64,000 bases of DNA from Lachnospiraceae bacterium (GCA_910574885.1 CAJTDD010000002.1:186001-250000); one strand, 5' to 3'. Positions 54,265 to 63,041 are shown, counted from the stretch's first letter. Made by a program: numbers and translations. The notes: generated by a model from the letters alone, not told the origin.

Positions 54265-55317
54265 CTACAGCTTGCTCTCAATCGTATCCGGCTCTTGGGC
54301 AAAGGCCACCGCCATTTCCCTTGTAATCTTCCCCTCCCGGCAGAGATTTACGATTGCGTCGTCCATGGCAATCATGCCTAGCCTGCGGTTGGTCTGCATA
54401 ATACTCGGAATCTGGTGGGTCTTCCCCTCCCTGACCAGATTACGGATTGCCAGATTGGCGTGAAGAACCTCAAACGCCGCAACCCTTCCCCTGCCGTCCG
54501 CTCTTGGGATTAACTGCTGTGAAACCACTGCCTCCAATACATTCGCCAACTGTACCCGAATCTGCTGTTGCTGGTGCGGCGGAAATACGTCGATTACACG
54601 GTCAATCGTACTCGCCGCCCCAATCGTATGCAGGGTGGACAGTACCAGATGTCCTGTCTCAGCCGCCGTAACCGCCACGCCAATCGTCTCATAATCCCGC
54701 ATCTCTCCCACCAGAATAACATCCGGGTCTTCACGGAGGGCTGCACGCAGCGCATTTGCATAACTCTGGGTATCCATCCCAATTTCACGCTGGTGTACCA
54801 TAGACCTCTTGTGCTGATGGATATACTCGATGGGGTCTTCCAACGTCACCACATGGGCGTCCCGAAACGTATTTACCTTGTCAATAATCGCCGCCAATGT
54901 GGTTGACTTACCGCTGCCCGTAGGCCCGGTCACAAGAACCAGACCCCGCTTGCGCTGATACAAGTCTATAATGGAGTCCGGCGCCCCCAGCTCCTCCGGC
55001 GAAGGAATCTTCTCCGACACCAGACGGAACGCCATAGCCACATCCCCTTGCTGCCGGAATATATTGACACGGTAACGTCCCTGATTAGGAATGGAGAATG
55101 CCATGTCATACTCTCCCTTCTCCTCAAAACTTTGCATCTGGGCTTCACTCATAATGCTGCGCGCAATCTCCAACGTGTCCTCTGCCGTCATTTTTTCAAA
55201 TGGCATCGTGGCAAGACTGCCGTTCTGCCGCATCTTTGGTGAAATCCCGGTGGTAATATGTACGTCGCTTGCTCCTGCCCATGCCGCATGGGTTAATATC
55301 TCCTCTATCTTCTGCAT
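54265..55317 (-). CDS. pilT: Pilus retraction ATPase PilT
   Basis: 350 residues from ATG 55317; a GTG four codons upstream is possible but abuts AGGAG. The N-terminal PAS-like domain (AAWAGASDVHITTG) is followed by Walker A LVTGPTGSGKSTTLAAIID, the Asp box TLEDPIEYIH, Walker B DPDVILVGEMRDYETIG, the His box HLVLSTLHTIGAASTIDR and the PilT hallmark AIRNLVREGKTHQI. PilT depolymerises the pilus, giving twitching or pulling. It is the first gene of the operon, which suggests the pili retract. Confidence 0.95.
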   Translation of the reverse strand: MQKIEEILTHAAWAGASDVHITTGISPKMRQNGSLATMPFEKMTAEDTLEIARSIMSEAQMQSFEEKGEYDMAFSIPNQGRYRVNIFRQQGDVAMAFRLVSEKIPSPEELGAPDSIIDLYQRKRGLVLVTGPTGSGKSTTLAAIIDKVNTFRDAHVVTLEDPIEYIHQHKRSMVHQREIGMDTQSYANALRAALREDPDVILVGEMRDYETIGVAVTAAETGHLVLSTLHTIGAASTIDRVIDVFPPHQQQQIRVQLANVLEAVVSQQLIPRADGRGRVAAFEVLHANLAIRNLVREGKTHQIPSIMQTNRRLGMIAMDDAIVNLCREGKITREMAVAFAQEPDTIESKL

Positions 55318-55356
55318 ATTGATACACACTCTCCTGTTTCTGGTTGATTTTGCAAC

Positions 55357-55365
55357 ATTATAGCA
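55357..55365 (-). promoter_or_regulatory. Extended -10 promoter of the pilus operon
   Basis: On the minus strand TGC plus TATAAT (TGnTATAAT), ~40 nt before the pilT start and after the terminator of the upstream ABC gene. Confidence 0.55.
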
Positions 55366-55440
55366 GGAAAATAATCATTATATTATAAATCATCATAATC
55401 TGCACTTTTTTCGGTATATTTCGCAAAAAAGGCTATAAAT

Positions 55441-55475
55441 AAAAAAGGATAGGGAACGATTCCCTATCCTTTTTT
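55441..55475. terminator. Strong bidirectional intrinsic terminator
   Basis: AAAAAAGGATAGGGAA pairs perfectly with TTCCCTATCCTTTTTT over 16 bp around CGA. It ends the RiPP island's ABC gene and insulates the pilus operon. Confidence 0.9.
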
Positions 55476-55477
55476 AT

Positions 55478-57070
55478 TTACAGCCTTATAATTTCATCAA
55501 AACGACTTAGGTAGTCCTCTGCCCAGTTATGGGATATAACAATGCGGGTGATTTCCTTGTGGTTAAAGATAAAGTTGTCGATTAGAGCTGCGTTCTCAGG
55601 GTCAAGCCCTGTGGCAGGCTCATCAAAAATTAAAATTTCAGGCTTTCTAAACATTGTACGAGCAATGTTAATACGCTGGCGTTCACCACCGGAAATATTA
55701 TCGCCAAAATCCCCAAGAGGAACGTCTCCAACTTGTTCAGCTAAAGCCGTTAAGTTCAGATCATCCAGCAAGTTTATGTACTCGCCGGAATTTTCCTTGG
55801 GATTGCCGCTGAACAAGGTTATATTGTCATAGAATGTGGCATTGAATAAGTATGGCGTCTGCGTGATAATTCCAATCTTTGAGTACAGCTCATTTTCAGA
55901 GAGTTTTTTGATATTTTGGCCGCCTAATAAAATATTGCCCTCATAATTGTCGAAGTATTTTAGCAGCAGCTTAAACATCGTGGACTTACCGCTTCCGCTT
56001 TCACCAACCACAGCATAACATCCGCCTTGACGGAATGTATGGCTAAACCCATCGTAAAGTTTCTTTTTGCCAAAAGAAAACGATACATTTTCATAGGAAA
56101 TATCCGTTGGCGCAGCTAATTGGATGCCGCTATCACCCGGGTACGGCAAACTGCTTTGCGTATGCAGCTTCTCAACCACATCTTTACTGGAACGAATGGT
56201 AATAATATAATCCGTTATATTTGTAAATGAGTTTGAAAGGCTTGTAAAGTAGTTGGAGGCTGAGAACAGCATACCGGCTGCAACAAGCCCATGTACAGCC
56301 AAATAGCCGCCAATACCCAGGCATACGATATTGGAAAGCCCAGCCACTGACATAAGGGTCTCGAAGCTCATCTCACTTACAAAATTAAACTTACGGAAAT
56401 ATTTCTGACGATTTTCGCTGGCATTATCATGTCTGGCTTGAAAGTCATCCCCACTGTTTCCTGTACGGACAACCTCATACCCCTCGATTGTTTCCTTTAA
56501 AACATTGGTGTATTTTTCAGAGGCAGCAGAGTAATCCCCTCTCAGTTTTTTCTCTATTGTTGCAAAAGGTTTGATAGCTGCCATTGGAATGACAGCCACT
56601 GCAAGAGCTGCCGCCAATAGCCAAATATGTAATGTCCACAACACATAAGCCGAGGAAATAATCGCAAAAGCTGATGAAAACAAATAGGGGAATATTCCCA
56701 GGTAATCGGTTCTATACATTGTCACATCTGTTGACATGAGGTTTAAATAAAAGGCGTCATTCTCACCACGAAAGCTCTGCAGGGGACGTCTCAGGATATT
56801 TTTCATAATCTTGCTTTTCATGGTCATTTCACCATTAGAGAGATAGGCCAGTCTTGTGTAGGCGGCAGCGGCAGTTTCCAGATAACTCAGCAATGATATT
56901 CCAAAAGCCACTGCCACTGCCCAACCCATTTTGCTTACATCGCCATTTGTCGCAAACTCAATTATCTTACCATTTGTATAGACCAGCGCAGCTATAATTA
57001 CCGACTGCATTGCATAAAGCAGGCAGGTCAGCGACATTAATATTTTCCCTTTTCCGGACAGCATTTTCAT
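55478..57070 (-). CDS. ABC exporter (membrane domain fused to ATPase) of the RiPP locus
   Basis: 530 residues, AAAGGAAATG before the ATG. Six membrane segments occupy residues ~1-290 (type IV ABC exporter fold). The ATPase follows with Walker [22 protein letters not shown]-loop IITQTPYLF, signature ISGGERQRINIARTMF and Walker B ILIFDEPATGLDPENA, and the switch His is VISHNW. There is no peptidase C39 domain at the N-terminus, so leader removal must be by another protease. It lies 86 nt downstream of a Cys-rich precursor peptide gene and probably exports the product or gives self-protection. Confidence 0.88.
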   Translation of the reverse strand: MKMLSGKGKILMSLTCLLYAMQSVIIAALVYTNGKIIEFATNGDVSKMGWAVAVAFGISLLSYLETAAAAYTRLAYLSNGEMTMKSKIMKNILRRPLQSFRGENDAFYLNLMSTDVTMYRTDYLGIFPYLFSSAFAIISSAYVLWTLHIWLLAAALAVAVIPMAAIKPFATIEKKLRGDYSAASEKYTNVLKETIEGYEVVRTGNSGDDFQARHDNASENRQKYFRKFNFVSEMSFETLMSVAGLSNIVCLGIGGYLAVHGLVAAGMLFSASNYFTSLSNSFTNITDYIITIRSSKDVVEKLHTQSSLPYPGDSGIQLAAPTDISYENVSFSFGKKKLYDGFSHTFRQGGCYAVVGESGSGKSTMFKLLLKYFDNYEGNILLGGQNIKKLSENELYSKIGIITQTPYLFNATFYDNITLFSGNPKENSGEYINLLDDLNLTALAEQVGDVPLGDFGDNISGGERQRINIARTMFRKPEILIFDEPATGLDPENAALIDNFIFNHKEITRIVISHNWAEDYLSRFDEIIRL

Positions 57071-57107
57071 TTGTGCATTTCCTTTCGTTTTTCATATTAC
57101 CGTATAC

Positions 57108-57150
57108 TAACAAACAATACACGTATATAAAATACGTGTATTGTTTGTTA
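57108..57150. repeat. Perfect 19-bp inverted repeat between precursor and exporter
   Basis: TAACAAACAATACACGTAT (57108-57126) is exactly complementary to 57132-57150, loop ATAAA. It lies six bases after the precursor stop and has no clear T run. It may be an attenuator or mRNA-stabilising hairpin giving more precursor than exporter, or an operator. Confidence 0.75.
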
Positions 57151-57156
57151 ACATTA

Positions 57157-57303
57157 TTATAGTACTAGAGGACAAGTGCAAGCACCGGCACAAGCAGAAC
57201 CGCGGCAGCCAACACCGGCAGCCATACTTTCATCAAGATCAATACACTCTACAGCCTCAATTGTAAGTGTATTCAGCTCATTATTTAACACATCTTTTAA
57301 CAT
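57157..57303 (-). CDS. Cys-rich RiPP precursor peptide (48 residues)
   Basis: The ATG at 57303 follows a very good AAAGGAGGTG site. The product starts MLKDVLNNELNTLTIEAVEC and ends in a core region GVGCRGSACAGACTCPLVL. Cysteines are at 20, 33, 38, 42 and 44; four lie in the Gly/Ala-rich C-terminal core. The acidic helical leader with a Cys/Gly/Ala-rich tail is typical of precursors matured by radical SAM/SPASM enzymes to thioether-bridged peptides (sactipeptide or ranthipeptide style, CLI_3235-like). It lies between a radical SAM gene and an ABC exporter on the same strand. The exact class is inferred. Confidence 0.8.
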   Translation of the reverse strand: MLKDVLNNELNTLTIEAVECIDLDESMAAGVGCRGSACAGACTCPLVL

Positions 57304-57346
57304 TCCAGCACCTCCTTTTCACAAAATTTATTAAATGCACCTAAGT

Positions 57347-58153
57347 CTAACTGTTTTTTGCAAGACTAAATTTAGCGCACTTTAATATCATATGTTTTTC
57401 CAAAATTCTCCTCGTATAGCATTCCGCATCTAATTTTTCCAAGGATTTTTCTAATAGTAATGTTGCCGGGCATGAAAGACAAACAGCCTTAGCCCAACAA
57501 TCAGTACAGTGATGATTTTTTAATTTATCAATTTTTTCAAATTTTAACAAAACATAATAATCCTGTATATCTTCTTTTGTATATCCCATTTCTTTATGTT
57601 TTGAGGTATATGTCGCCTCTATAATAGTTGGTATCGCTCCTACTTTATTTAAATTATCAATCCCCTTACTGATATTCAAAAATGTTCCTTTTCCCGCCAC
57701 ATCTACTCTTAGCAAATCATTTATTTCTTGTGGACCATCGACGCTTATGGTTACATGCATCTCATATTTGTGTATTAGGTTAGCCATGTTTTCATCAATT
57801 AAAGTTCCATTTGATATTATTAAAAAAATTGGCATTTTTTCTAATAAACCAAGCTCAACATTTTTATCGAAAAATTTGCATATTGCTTCAATTGTCTCCG
57901 GACATAGTGTAGGTTCTCCACCAAAAAATGTAACAAAATTAACATAACGATATTTTCCGATAAGTAATGTTGTTAAATATTTACAAGCTATATCTGGTGT
58001 CATTCGCTGTGCTTTCATATGATAATTGCCGCCATGAGCATAACAATATTTACATCGCAAATTACAGTCATTAGCTATTACAATTTCTAAGCGTCGAATT
58101 ATGTTTCTTTCTTTTATTGTTTTACACTGAGCAATCGGTAAATCATCAATAAT
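57347..58153 (-). pseudogene. Shortened radical SAM/SPASM peptide maturase, no standard start codon
   Basis: The radical SAM cluster motif is CNLRCKYCYAHGG, with the FFGGEPTLCPE motif after it. The C-terminus has SPASM-like cysteines (HHCTDCWAKAVCLSCPA ... AECYTRR). The frame extends upstream of the first TTG (58060) through LEIVIANDCNL to an in-frame stop at 58166-58168. In that stretch the only codon well spaced from AAGGGAG is ATT at 58153. The segment between the SAM core (IEATYTSKHKEMG) and SPASM is only ~30 residues, far below the usual ~100 or more, suggesting an internal in-frame deletion. It is either an unusual compact enzyme with an AUU start or a decaying gene. Confidence 0.7.
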
Positions 58154-58432
58154 ATGTTTTCTCCCTTAGATATATTAAATTTAAACAGTATTTAAGATAT
58201 TACATTATAAATATTTTATTGACCTTAGGAGCCATCAAAGAACCCTAATACAGTTTTTCTGTTATTTTTAGCATACTACACTCTAATGAAAAAAACATAT
58301 CGTTTTATGATAATTTTTATAAAAACCCTTTTTTCATATGATGAATACATTTCTCTACTATATCAAAAATTCTTCGCTTGGTATAAAATCAAGTTTTTAA
58401 TACTTTACAAAGTCCTTAATCTATTCTAATGA
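58154..58432. other. AT-rich non-coding interval of the RiPP island
   Basis: No convincing ORF or stable hairpin was seen. A TATAAT at 58204-58209 (minus strand) lies ~50 nt before the maturase but lacks a good -35. Base composition is clearly more AT-rich than in neighbouring operons, in line with acquisition. Confidence 0.5.
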
Positions 58433-58642
58433 GTGTATCCACGGGATACCAGTAAGAACCGCACTGTGATGAAGCCAAAGGGAGAAATGAGCGAACATCT
58501 TTGTCCCTACCTTGGGTGCATCGTTCATGCACCGGATAAATCAAAGGGGCATAGAGAACAACAGATTGATATTTCCTATGACCTCGTTGGAATACTTCCC
58601 TCGTCTTTGCTAAATGATCTACAAAACGGAGAAACGGCATAG
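58433..58642 (+). pseudogene. C-terminal remnant of a large serine recombinase
   Basis: The open frame carries CIVHAPDKSKGHREQQIDIS and then VGILPSSLLNDLQNGETA, which resembles the C-terminal end (HAPDKSSGHR-type motif) of transposon or phage serine recombinases of Clostridia. The catalytic N-terminal domains are missing and the upstream sequence is non-coding. It is a scar of a mobile element next to the RiPP genes. Confidence 0.65.
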
Positions 58643-58662
58643 CCCACAAGCTACACCGTTTC
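58631..58662. terminator. Hairpin at the end of the recombinase remnant
   Basis: GAAACGG..TAGC pairs with GCTA..CCGTTTC; the remnant's stop codon is inside the first arm. It could also terminate the LytTR gene on the minus strand. Confidence 0.55.
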
Positions 58663-58711
58663 CGAAAACATTTGCTCCTATGAGTGCCTTCCATACAAGA
58701 CAACCTTCCTT

Positions 58712-59440
58712 TCACTTCTTTTCACAATAATAATTAAAATACCGCTCCCTAAGCGGCTGATAAGACCCCCTCGGCAGATGGATATCCGTCTCCGTTTCCA
58801 TCACCAGTTTCCGCGCATTCAGGCTTGCAACATGCTCCAGATTCACGATATAGGAAGCCCCAACCTTCACAAATTCCGGATAATCTGACAACATACCAAA
58901 AATCTCCGTCATCGTCATATGCAATAATAATTCTTCCCCATCTGCCAGATGCATCTTCTGGCTCTTGCCCTGCGCCTCGCAAAAGACAATCCCATCAACC
59001 GCCACCCGGCCGACTCTCCCTTCCGTACGCAGCACCAGATAACGCCTCCGCTCTTTCCTGCTCTCATTGAGCAGGTGATCTAACGTCTGAAACAGCTCTT
59101 CCTCCCCCACCGGCTTCACAAGATACTGCGCCGCCTGCACACGGTATGCCTCAAGTGCATGCTCCGGCGACGAAGTGATGAACACAATCTGGCTCTTGTT
59201 CCCCATCCTGCGCAGTTCTCCTGCCGCCTCAATTCCAAACTCTTCCTGTAAATAAATATCCAGCAGCATTAAATCAGGCTCATATTTCTGTTCCCTGACT
59301 CTGCAAAGCAAATCTTTTGCACTGTCAAAACATGCAATCTCTAATTCACAATTCGCACGTTGTTCCTGATAAGTATCCAACATATCTTTCAGCTTATCCA
59401 AATGTCCAGCCTCATCATCGCAAAGCGCTACCGTATACAA
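58712..59440 (-). CDS. LytTR-family response regulator (AgrA/LytR-like)
   Basis: 242 residues from TTG 59440, eight bases after GGGGAG; a GTG three codons earlier overlaps that site. Receiver domain: VALCDDEAGHL, the phospho-Asp in PDLMLLDIYLQ and Lys in AAQYLVKPVGEEEL. LytTR DNA-binding domain (~135-240): YLVLRTEGRVGRVAVDGIVF ... SYIVNLEHVASLNARKLVME. No cognate histidine kinase or peptide-signal gene is adjacent, so its partner is elsewhere. Confidence 0.88.
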   Translation of the reverse strand: MYTVALCDDEAGHLDKLKDMLDTYQEQRANCELEIACFDSAKDLLCRVREQKYEPDLMLLDIYLQEEFGIEAAGELRRMGNKSQIVFITSSPEHALEAYRVQAAQYLVKPVGEEELFQTLDHLLNESRKERRRYLVLRTEGRVGRVAVDGIVFCEAQGKSQKMHLADGEELLLHMTMTEIFGMLSDYPEFVKVGASYIVNLEHVASLNARKLVMETETDIHLPRGSYQPLRERYFNYYCEKK

Positions 59441-59575
59441 TCTTATCACTCCCCTGCAGAAAGAACTGTATAGACAGTTCCACGTTTTTTCTATATATTA
59501 TACACAACTATGTACGATTCTACCAGCTATTTCATATGCTCTATGTGAAATTATACCCTTTGGGTATAGAAAATG

Positions 59576-59618
59576 AAAAACAGGTCTGCCGGGAAACAAA
59601 CGCTCCCCGACAGACCTG
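59576..59618 (-). terminator. Intrinsic terminator of the oligoendopeptidase gene
   Basis: On the minus strand CAGGTCTG.CGGGG pairs with CCCG.CAGACCTG and is followed by TTTTTC, ~15 nt after the stop. Confidence 0.8.
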
Positions 59619-59632
59619 CCGCCTGTCATCTA

Positions 59633-61321
59633 TTAAAGCTTATGTTCTTTTATCCATCCGCTTGCATGTCCCGCAATCTCACGGATACAGCCGTCCTCTA
59701 CCGGTGATTTCAGGCCCGCGCCTGCTACCAGCCCAAGGAACGTATCGGTTCCGCCCCGTTTTACAAACGCTTTGTACTTCTCCCATGCCTGTTTCCAGTC
59801 TTTTTCCATCTCAAGCCAGAATTGCAGCGCAACCGTCTGAGCCAGACAATAGTCGATATAGTAGAACGGCGTCGCATAGATGTGGCTCTGCCTCTGCCAG
59901 CCTGCTCCTCTTCCGTAGAACGGCATATCCGCCATATCAAGATAAGGGCGATACATCTTATCAAGCTTCAGCCATGCTTCGTTTCTCTCCTTGGGCGTCA
60001 TCTCCGGATGTTCATATACAATCTCCTGGAAATGATCCACCAGACATCCATAAGGAATAAAATTCAGCGTCCCCTCAAGATGAGACAGCTCATACTTCTT
60101 CGTCTGCTCTTTGAAGAAAAGCTTATACCAAGGCGTAGCAAAGAACTCCATGGACATGGAATGGGTCTCCGCCGCCTCCATGGACGGAAGCCTGAGGTCA
60201 AGCAAGTCAACATGCTTATCCGCCATATAGGAGGCAAACGCATGCCCCGCTTCGTGGGTTAAGACGTCTACGTCTCCTGACGTCCCGTTAAAGTTCGAGA
60301 AGATAAACGGACATTCATATCCCGGAATATCACAGCAGTATCCCCCTGTCGCTTTCCCAGGCTTTGCCACAACGTCAAACAGATCCCGGTCAAACATCAT
60401 CTTGATGAAATCCGCCGTCTCAGGCGACATCTCCGTATACATCCTGCGTCCGGCTTCCATAATCTCCTCATAGGTTCCCTGAGGCGTTGCATTCCCGTCC
60501 GGGAACTGGAATGAATCATCATATACTTTCAACTCTTCCACGCCGATACGCTCCGCCTGATTTTTCTTGATCTCACATACAATCGGCACAAGGTCTTCCA
60601 CAACCTGCTTGCGGAATTTTGAGACAGCCTCCGGCGTATAGCAGTTCCTCTGGCGGCGCACATAACCAAGCTCTACGAAGTTCTTCATCCCAAGGCGGCG
60701 CGCCTGTTCCGTACGGTTCTTTACGAGCTTATCAAAAATCTCGTCCAGCTCTTCCTGATGCGCGTCGAAGAATCTTCCCATTGCTTCCTGAGCTGACTTA
60801 CGCACCTCACGATCCTTGTTCTGCGTAAATGGACCCATCTGCGATAAGTTGTATGTACCGCCCTGATACTCAATCTGCGCGCTTGCCAGAAGCGACTGGT
60901 ACTGCGTCTGCAATGCGCTCTCTTCCTGCATCAGCTCCGTAACCTCCGGAGAGAATCCCTTCATCCCCAACTCCAGATTCAGGAACATGACTTTGCCAAA
61001 CTTCGCTTCCAACGCGCTGCGGAATGGAGAATTCAGCAGCGCCTCGTTATATTTCTGTACCTCTTCTGCAATCAACGGGGAAATATGGTCGTTATACTCC
61101 CGCTCTTTCACATAAAAATCATCTTTCGTATTGATTGTATAACGGATGTACACGAGGGCGTCTGCCGTTGCATGCTCCTTCATCAAATCGTTCATGCGGT
61201 AAATCTCCGCAATCTGTGCCTCTGCATCCGGGGCAGTTTTTACAGCTTCCGTAATCTGGCGGATCTTTTCCTTCATCTCCTCCAGTTCAACTCTTTTATA
61301 AACAAACTCATTAAATTTCAT
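59633..61321 (-). CDS. M3-family oligoendopeptidase (PepF-like)
   Basis: 562 residues from ATG 61321 (GGAGG 11 nt upstream). The zinc-protease motif HEAGHAF (VLTHEAGHAFASYM) and downstream Glu region (PSMEAAETHSMSMEFFATP) are intact. The length fits the M3 oligoendopeptidase F group. There is no signal peptide, so it is cytosolic and degrades short peptides. It follows an oligopeptide transporter (oppD-oppF) and a small membrane protein on the same strand, forming an uptake-and-degradation unit. Confidence 0.92.
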   Translation of the reverse strand: MKFNEFVYKRVELEEMKEKIRQITEAVKTAPDAEAQIAEIYRMNDLMKEHATADALVYIRYTINTKDDFYVKEREYNDHISPLIAEEVQKYNEALLNSPFRSALEAKFGKVMFLNLELGMKGFSPEVTELMQEESALQTQYQSLLASAQIEYQGGTYNLSQMGPFTQNKDREVRKSAQEAMGRFFDAHQEELDEIFDKLVKNRTEQARRLGMKNFVELGYVRRQRNCYTPEAVSKFRKQVVEDLVPIVCEIKKNQAERIGVEELKVYDDSFQFPDGNATPQGTYEEIMEAGRRMYTEMSPETADFIKMMFDRDLFDVVAKPGKATGGYCCDIPGYECPFIFSNFNGTSGDVDVLTHEAGHAFASYMADKHVDLLDLRLPSMEAAETHSMSMEFFATPWYKLFFKEQTKKYELSHLEGTLNFIPYGCLVDHFQEIVYEHPEMTPKERNEAWLKLDKMYRPYLDMADMPFYGRGAGWQRQSHIYATPFYYIDYCLAQTVALQFWLEMEKDWKQAWEKYKAFVKRGGTDTFLGLVAGAGLKSPVEDGCIREIAGHASGWIKEHKL

Positions 61322-61338
61322 GTTACCGTTTTCCTCCA

Positions 61339-61548
61339 CTATTTAAAAAAGATGAGTACAACGCCGAAAATTACAGCGGCTACGATAGCCAGGACAGGCC
61401 ACAGCGCCCAAAACGCACCGAGCACCATCGCCAGGTAATCATTCTTCTCCAACGGAAATTCCTGAATCTCTTCCCGGAAACGGTTATACTTTTCGTCCTG
61501 TTCCTTTCGCCTCTGCGCCCATTTGCTGTTTTTTCCAAATAATAACAT
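61339..61548 (-). CDS. Small single-span membrane protein
   Basis: 69 residues from ATG 61548 (GGAAAGGG upstream). A basic, charged N-terminus (KNSKWAQRRKEQDEKYNRF) precedes one hydrophobic helix (FWALWPVLAIVAAVIFGVVL), so it is probably anchored with the N-terminus inside. It lies 17 nt upstream of the peptidase gene and 26 nt after oppF. Function unknown. Confidence 0.65.
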   Translation of the reverse strand: MLLFGKNSKWAQRRKEQDEKYNRFREEIQEFPLEKNDYLAMVLGAFWALWPVLAIVAAVIFGVVLIFFK

Positions 61549-61574
61549 TGTACCCTTTCCTTTCCTTGAAAAAA

Positions 61575-63041
61575 TCATTTCTGCCCTAACGGGAAATGGC
61601 ATGCCACATAATGCTCTGGCTCAAGTTCCCTAAGCTCCGGCGTCACATGCTTGCAAATCTCCTGGCAGTACTTACACCTTGTATGGAACTTGCATCCCTT
61701 CGGCGGATGTACCGGGCTTGGGATATCGCCCTCCAGCGGTACAATCTCCTTCTTCGCATCCGGGTCTGTGGTCGGGATTGCCGACAACAGCGCCTCCGTA
61801 TAAGGATGCATCGGATGGTCGAACATGTTCTGGGAAGACGCAAGCTCTACGATGTTCCCCAGATACATAACGCCGATCCTGTCGCTGATATATTTTACGA
61901 CGCTCAGGCCATGGGAGATAAACAGGTACGCAAGGTTCTCCTTCTCACCAAGGTCTTTCAGCAGGTTGACAATCTGCGACTGAATGGACACGTCAAGGGC
62001 GGAAACCGCCTCGTCGCAGACAACAAACTTAGGTTTCAGCGCAAGCGCGCGGGCAATACCGATACGCTGTCTCTGCCCGCCGGAGAACTGATGCGGATAT
62101 CTGTGGAGCATGTACGGCGCAAGTCCGCATTCCTCCATCGTCTTCATGACATAATCCTGCATCTTATCATCATTCTTCGTGAAGAATCCATGGGCAAGAA
62201 GCCCCTCGCCGATAATCTGCCCTACCGTCATTCTCGGATTCAAAGATGAATACGGGTCCTGGAAAATCATCTGCATATCTTTCCTTAAAATACGCATCTC
62301 ATGATTCTTCAGTCTGGCAAGGTCTACGCCTTCATCCCGGTACTCTTCGTATTTCCGGAAGGCCTCGTCTGAACCGTACTTGCTTCTAAGCGCGGCAAGC
62401 TTCTCTTCCGCTGCGCTTAATTCTTTCTCTTTTGCCTGAATCTCGCTTTTCTTATCCTTGCCCTCAGCCCGGTCTTCTTCCCTCAAATTCCTAAGTTCCG
62501 CGGCGATCCTGAACTTGTTCAAGAGCAGCCGCTCGGCCTCCTGCACGTTGTCAACGCCGTAGAACCCACCAATAATCTGCACAAGGTCAAGGAACTCCTT
62601 ATTGCACTCTTTACGGACATTCTCGCATTCTTCCTGCTTCACGAACTTCTCTGTGCCGTCTGCCATCTTCTCATATTCTGCCTTGAGCGCCGCAACTTTA
62701 TTCTCTAACTCGCTAATCTTTTTCTTTCTTGCGTCAATGCTCTTTACCGTGACATTGACATAATCCGGAGCCATCTCCGTGAGGGAACGTCCATAGTACA
62801 TGGTCTTCCCTTCGGTCTGATGATAAATCTGAAGCAGCGTCCTTCCGAACGTGGACTTCCCGCACCCGGACTCTCCAACCAGCCCAACCGTCTCTCCTTC
62901 GTATATGTCCAGGGTAATTCCGTCATTGGCACGGACATAAAGCTGTTCTTTCTGGAATAATTTCGTCTTCTTGATTGGGAACCATTGTTTCAGGTCCGTA
63001 ATCCGCAACAGCACCTTTTTATCCTGATTCTTATTTTGCAT
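61575..63041 (-). CDS. oppF: Oligopeptide ABC transporter ATPase OppF with coiled-coil insertion
   Basis: 488 residues, AAGGAGG before the ATG. Walker A is [21 protein letters not shown]-loop MIFQDPYSSLNPRMTVG, signature FSGGQRQRIGIARALA and Walker B FVVCDEAVSALDV. The C-terminus has the Opp-type Cys cluster (GCKFHTRCKYCQEICKH). Between Walker A and the Q-loop ~150 extra residues (~90-245) are inserted, largely charged and coiled-coil (KKKISELENKVAALKAEYE; KEKELSAAEEKLAALRSKYG). Typical OppF is ~310-330 residues. It pairs with OppD, whose gene overlaps by 11 nt. Confidence 0.9.
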   Translation of the reverse strand: MQNKNQDKKVLLRITDLKQWFPIKKTKLFQKEQLYVRANDGITLDIYEGETVGLVGESGCGKSTFGRTLLQIYHQTEGKTMYYGRSLTEMAPDYVNVTVKSIDARKKKISELENKVAALKAEYEKMADGTEKFVKQEECENVRKECNKEFLDLVQIIGGFYGVDNVQEAERLLLNKFRIAAELRNLREEDRAEGKDKKSEIQAKEKELSAAEEKLAALRSKYGSDEAFRKYEEYRDEGVDLARLKNHEMRILRKDMQMIFQDPYSSLNPRMTVGQIIGEGLLAHGFFTKNDDKMQDYVMKTMEECGLAPYMLHRYPHQFSGGQRQRIGIARALALKPKFVVCDEAVSALDVSIQSQIVNLLKDLGEKENLAYLFISHGLSVVKYISDRIGVMYLGNIVELASSQNMFDHPMHPYTEALLSAIPTTDPDAKKEIVPLEGDIPSPVHPPKGCKFHTRCKYCQEICKHVTPELRELEPEHYVACHFPLGQK

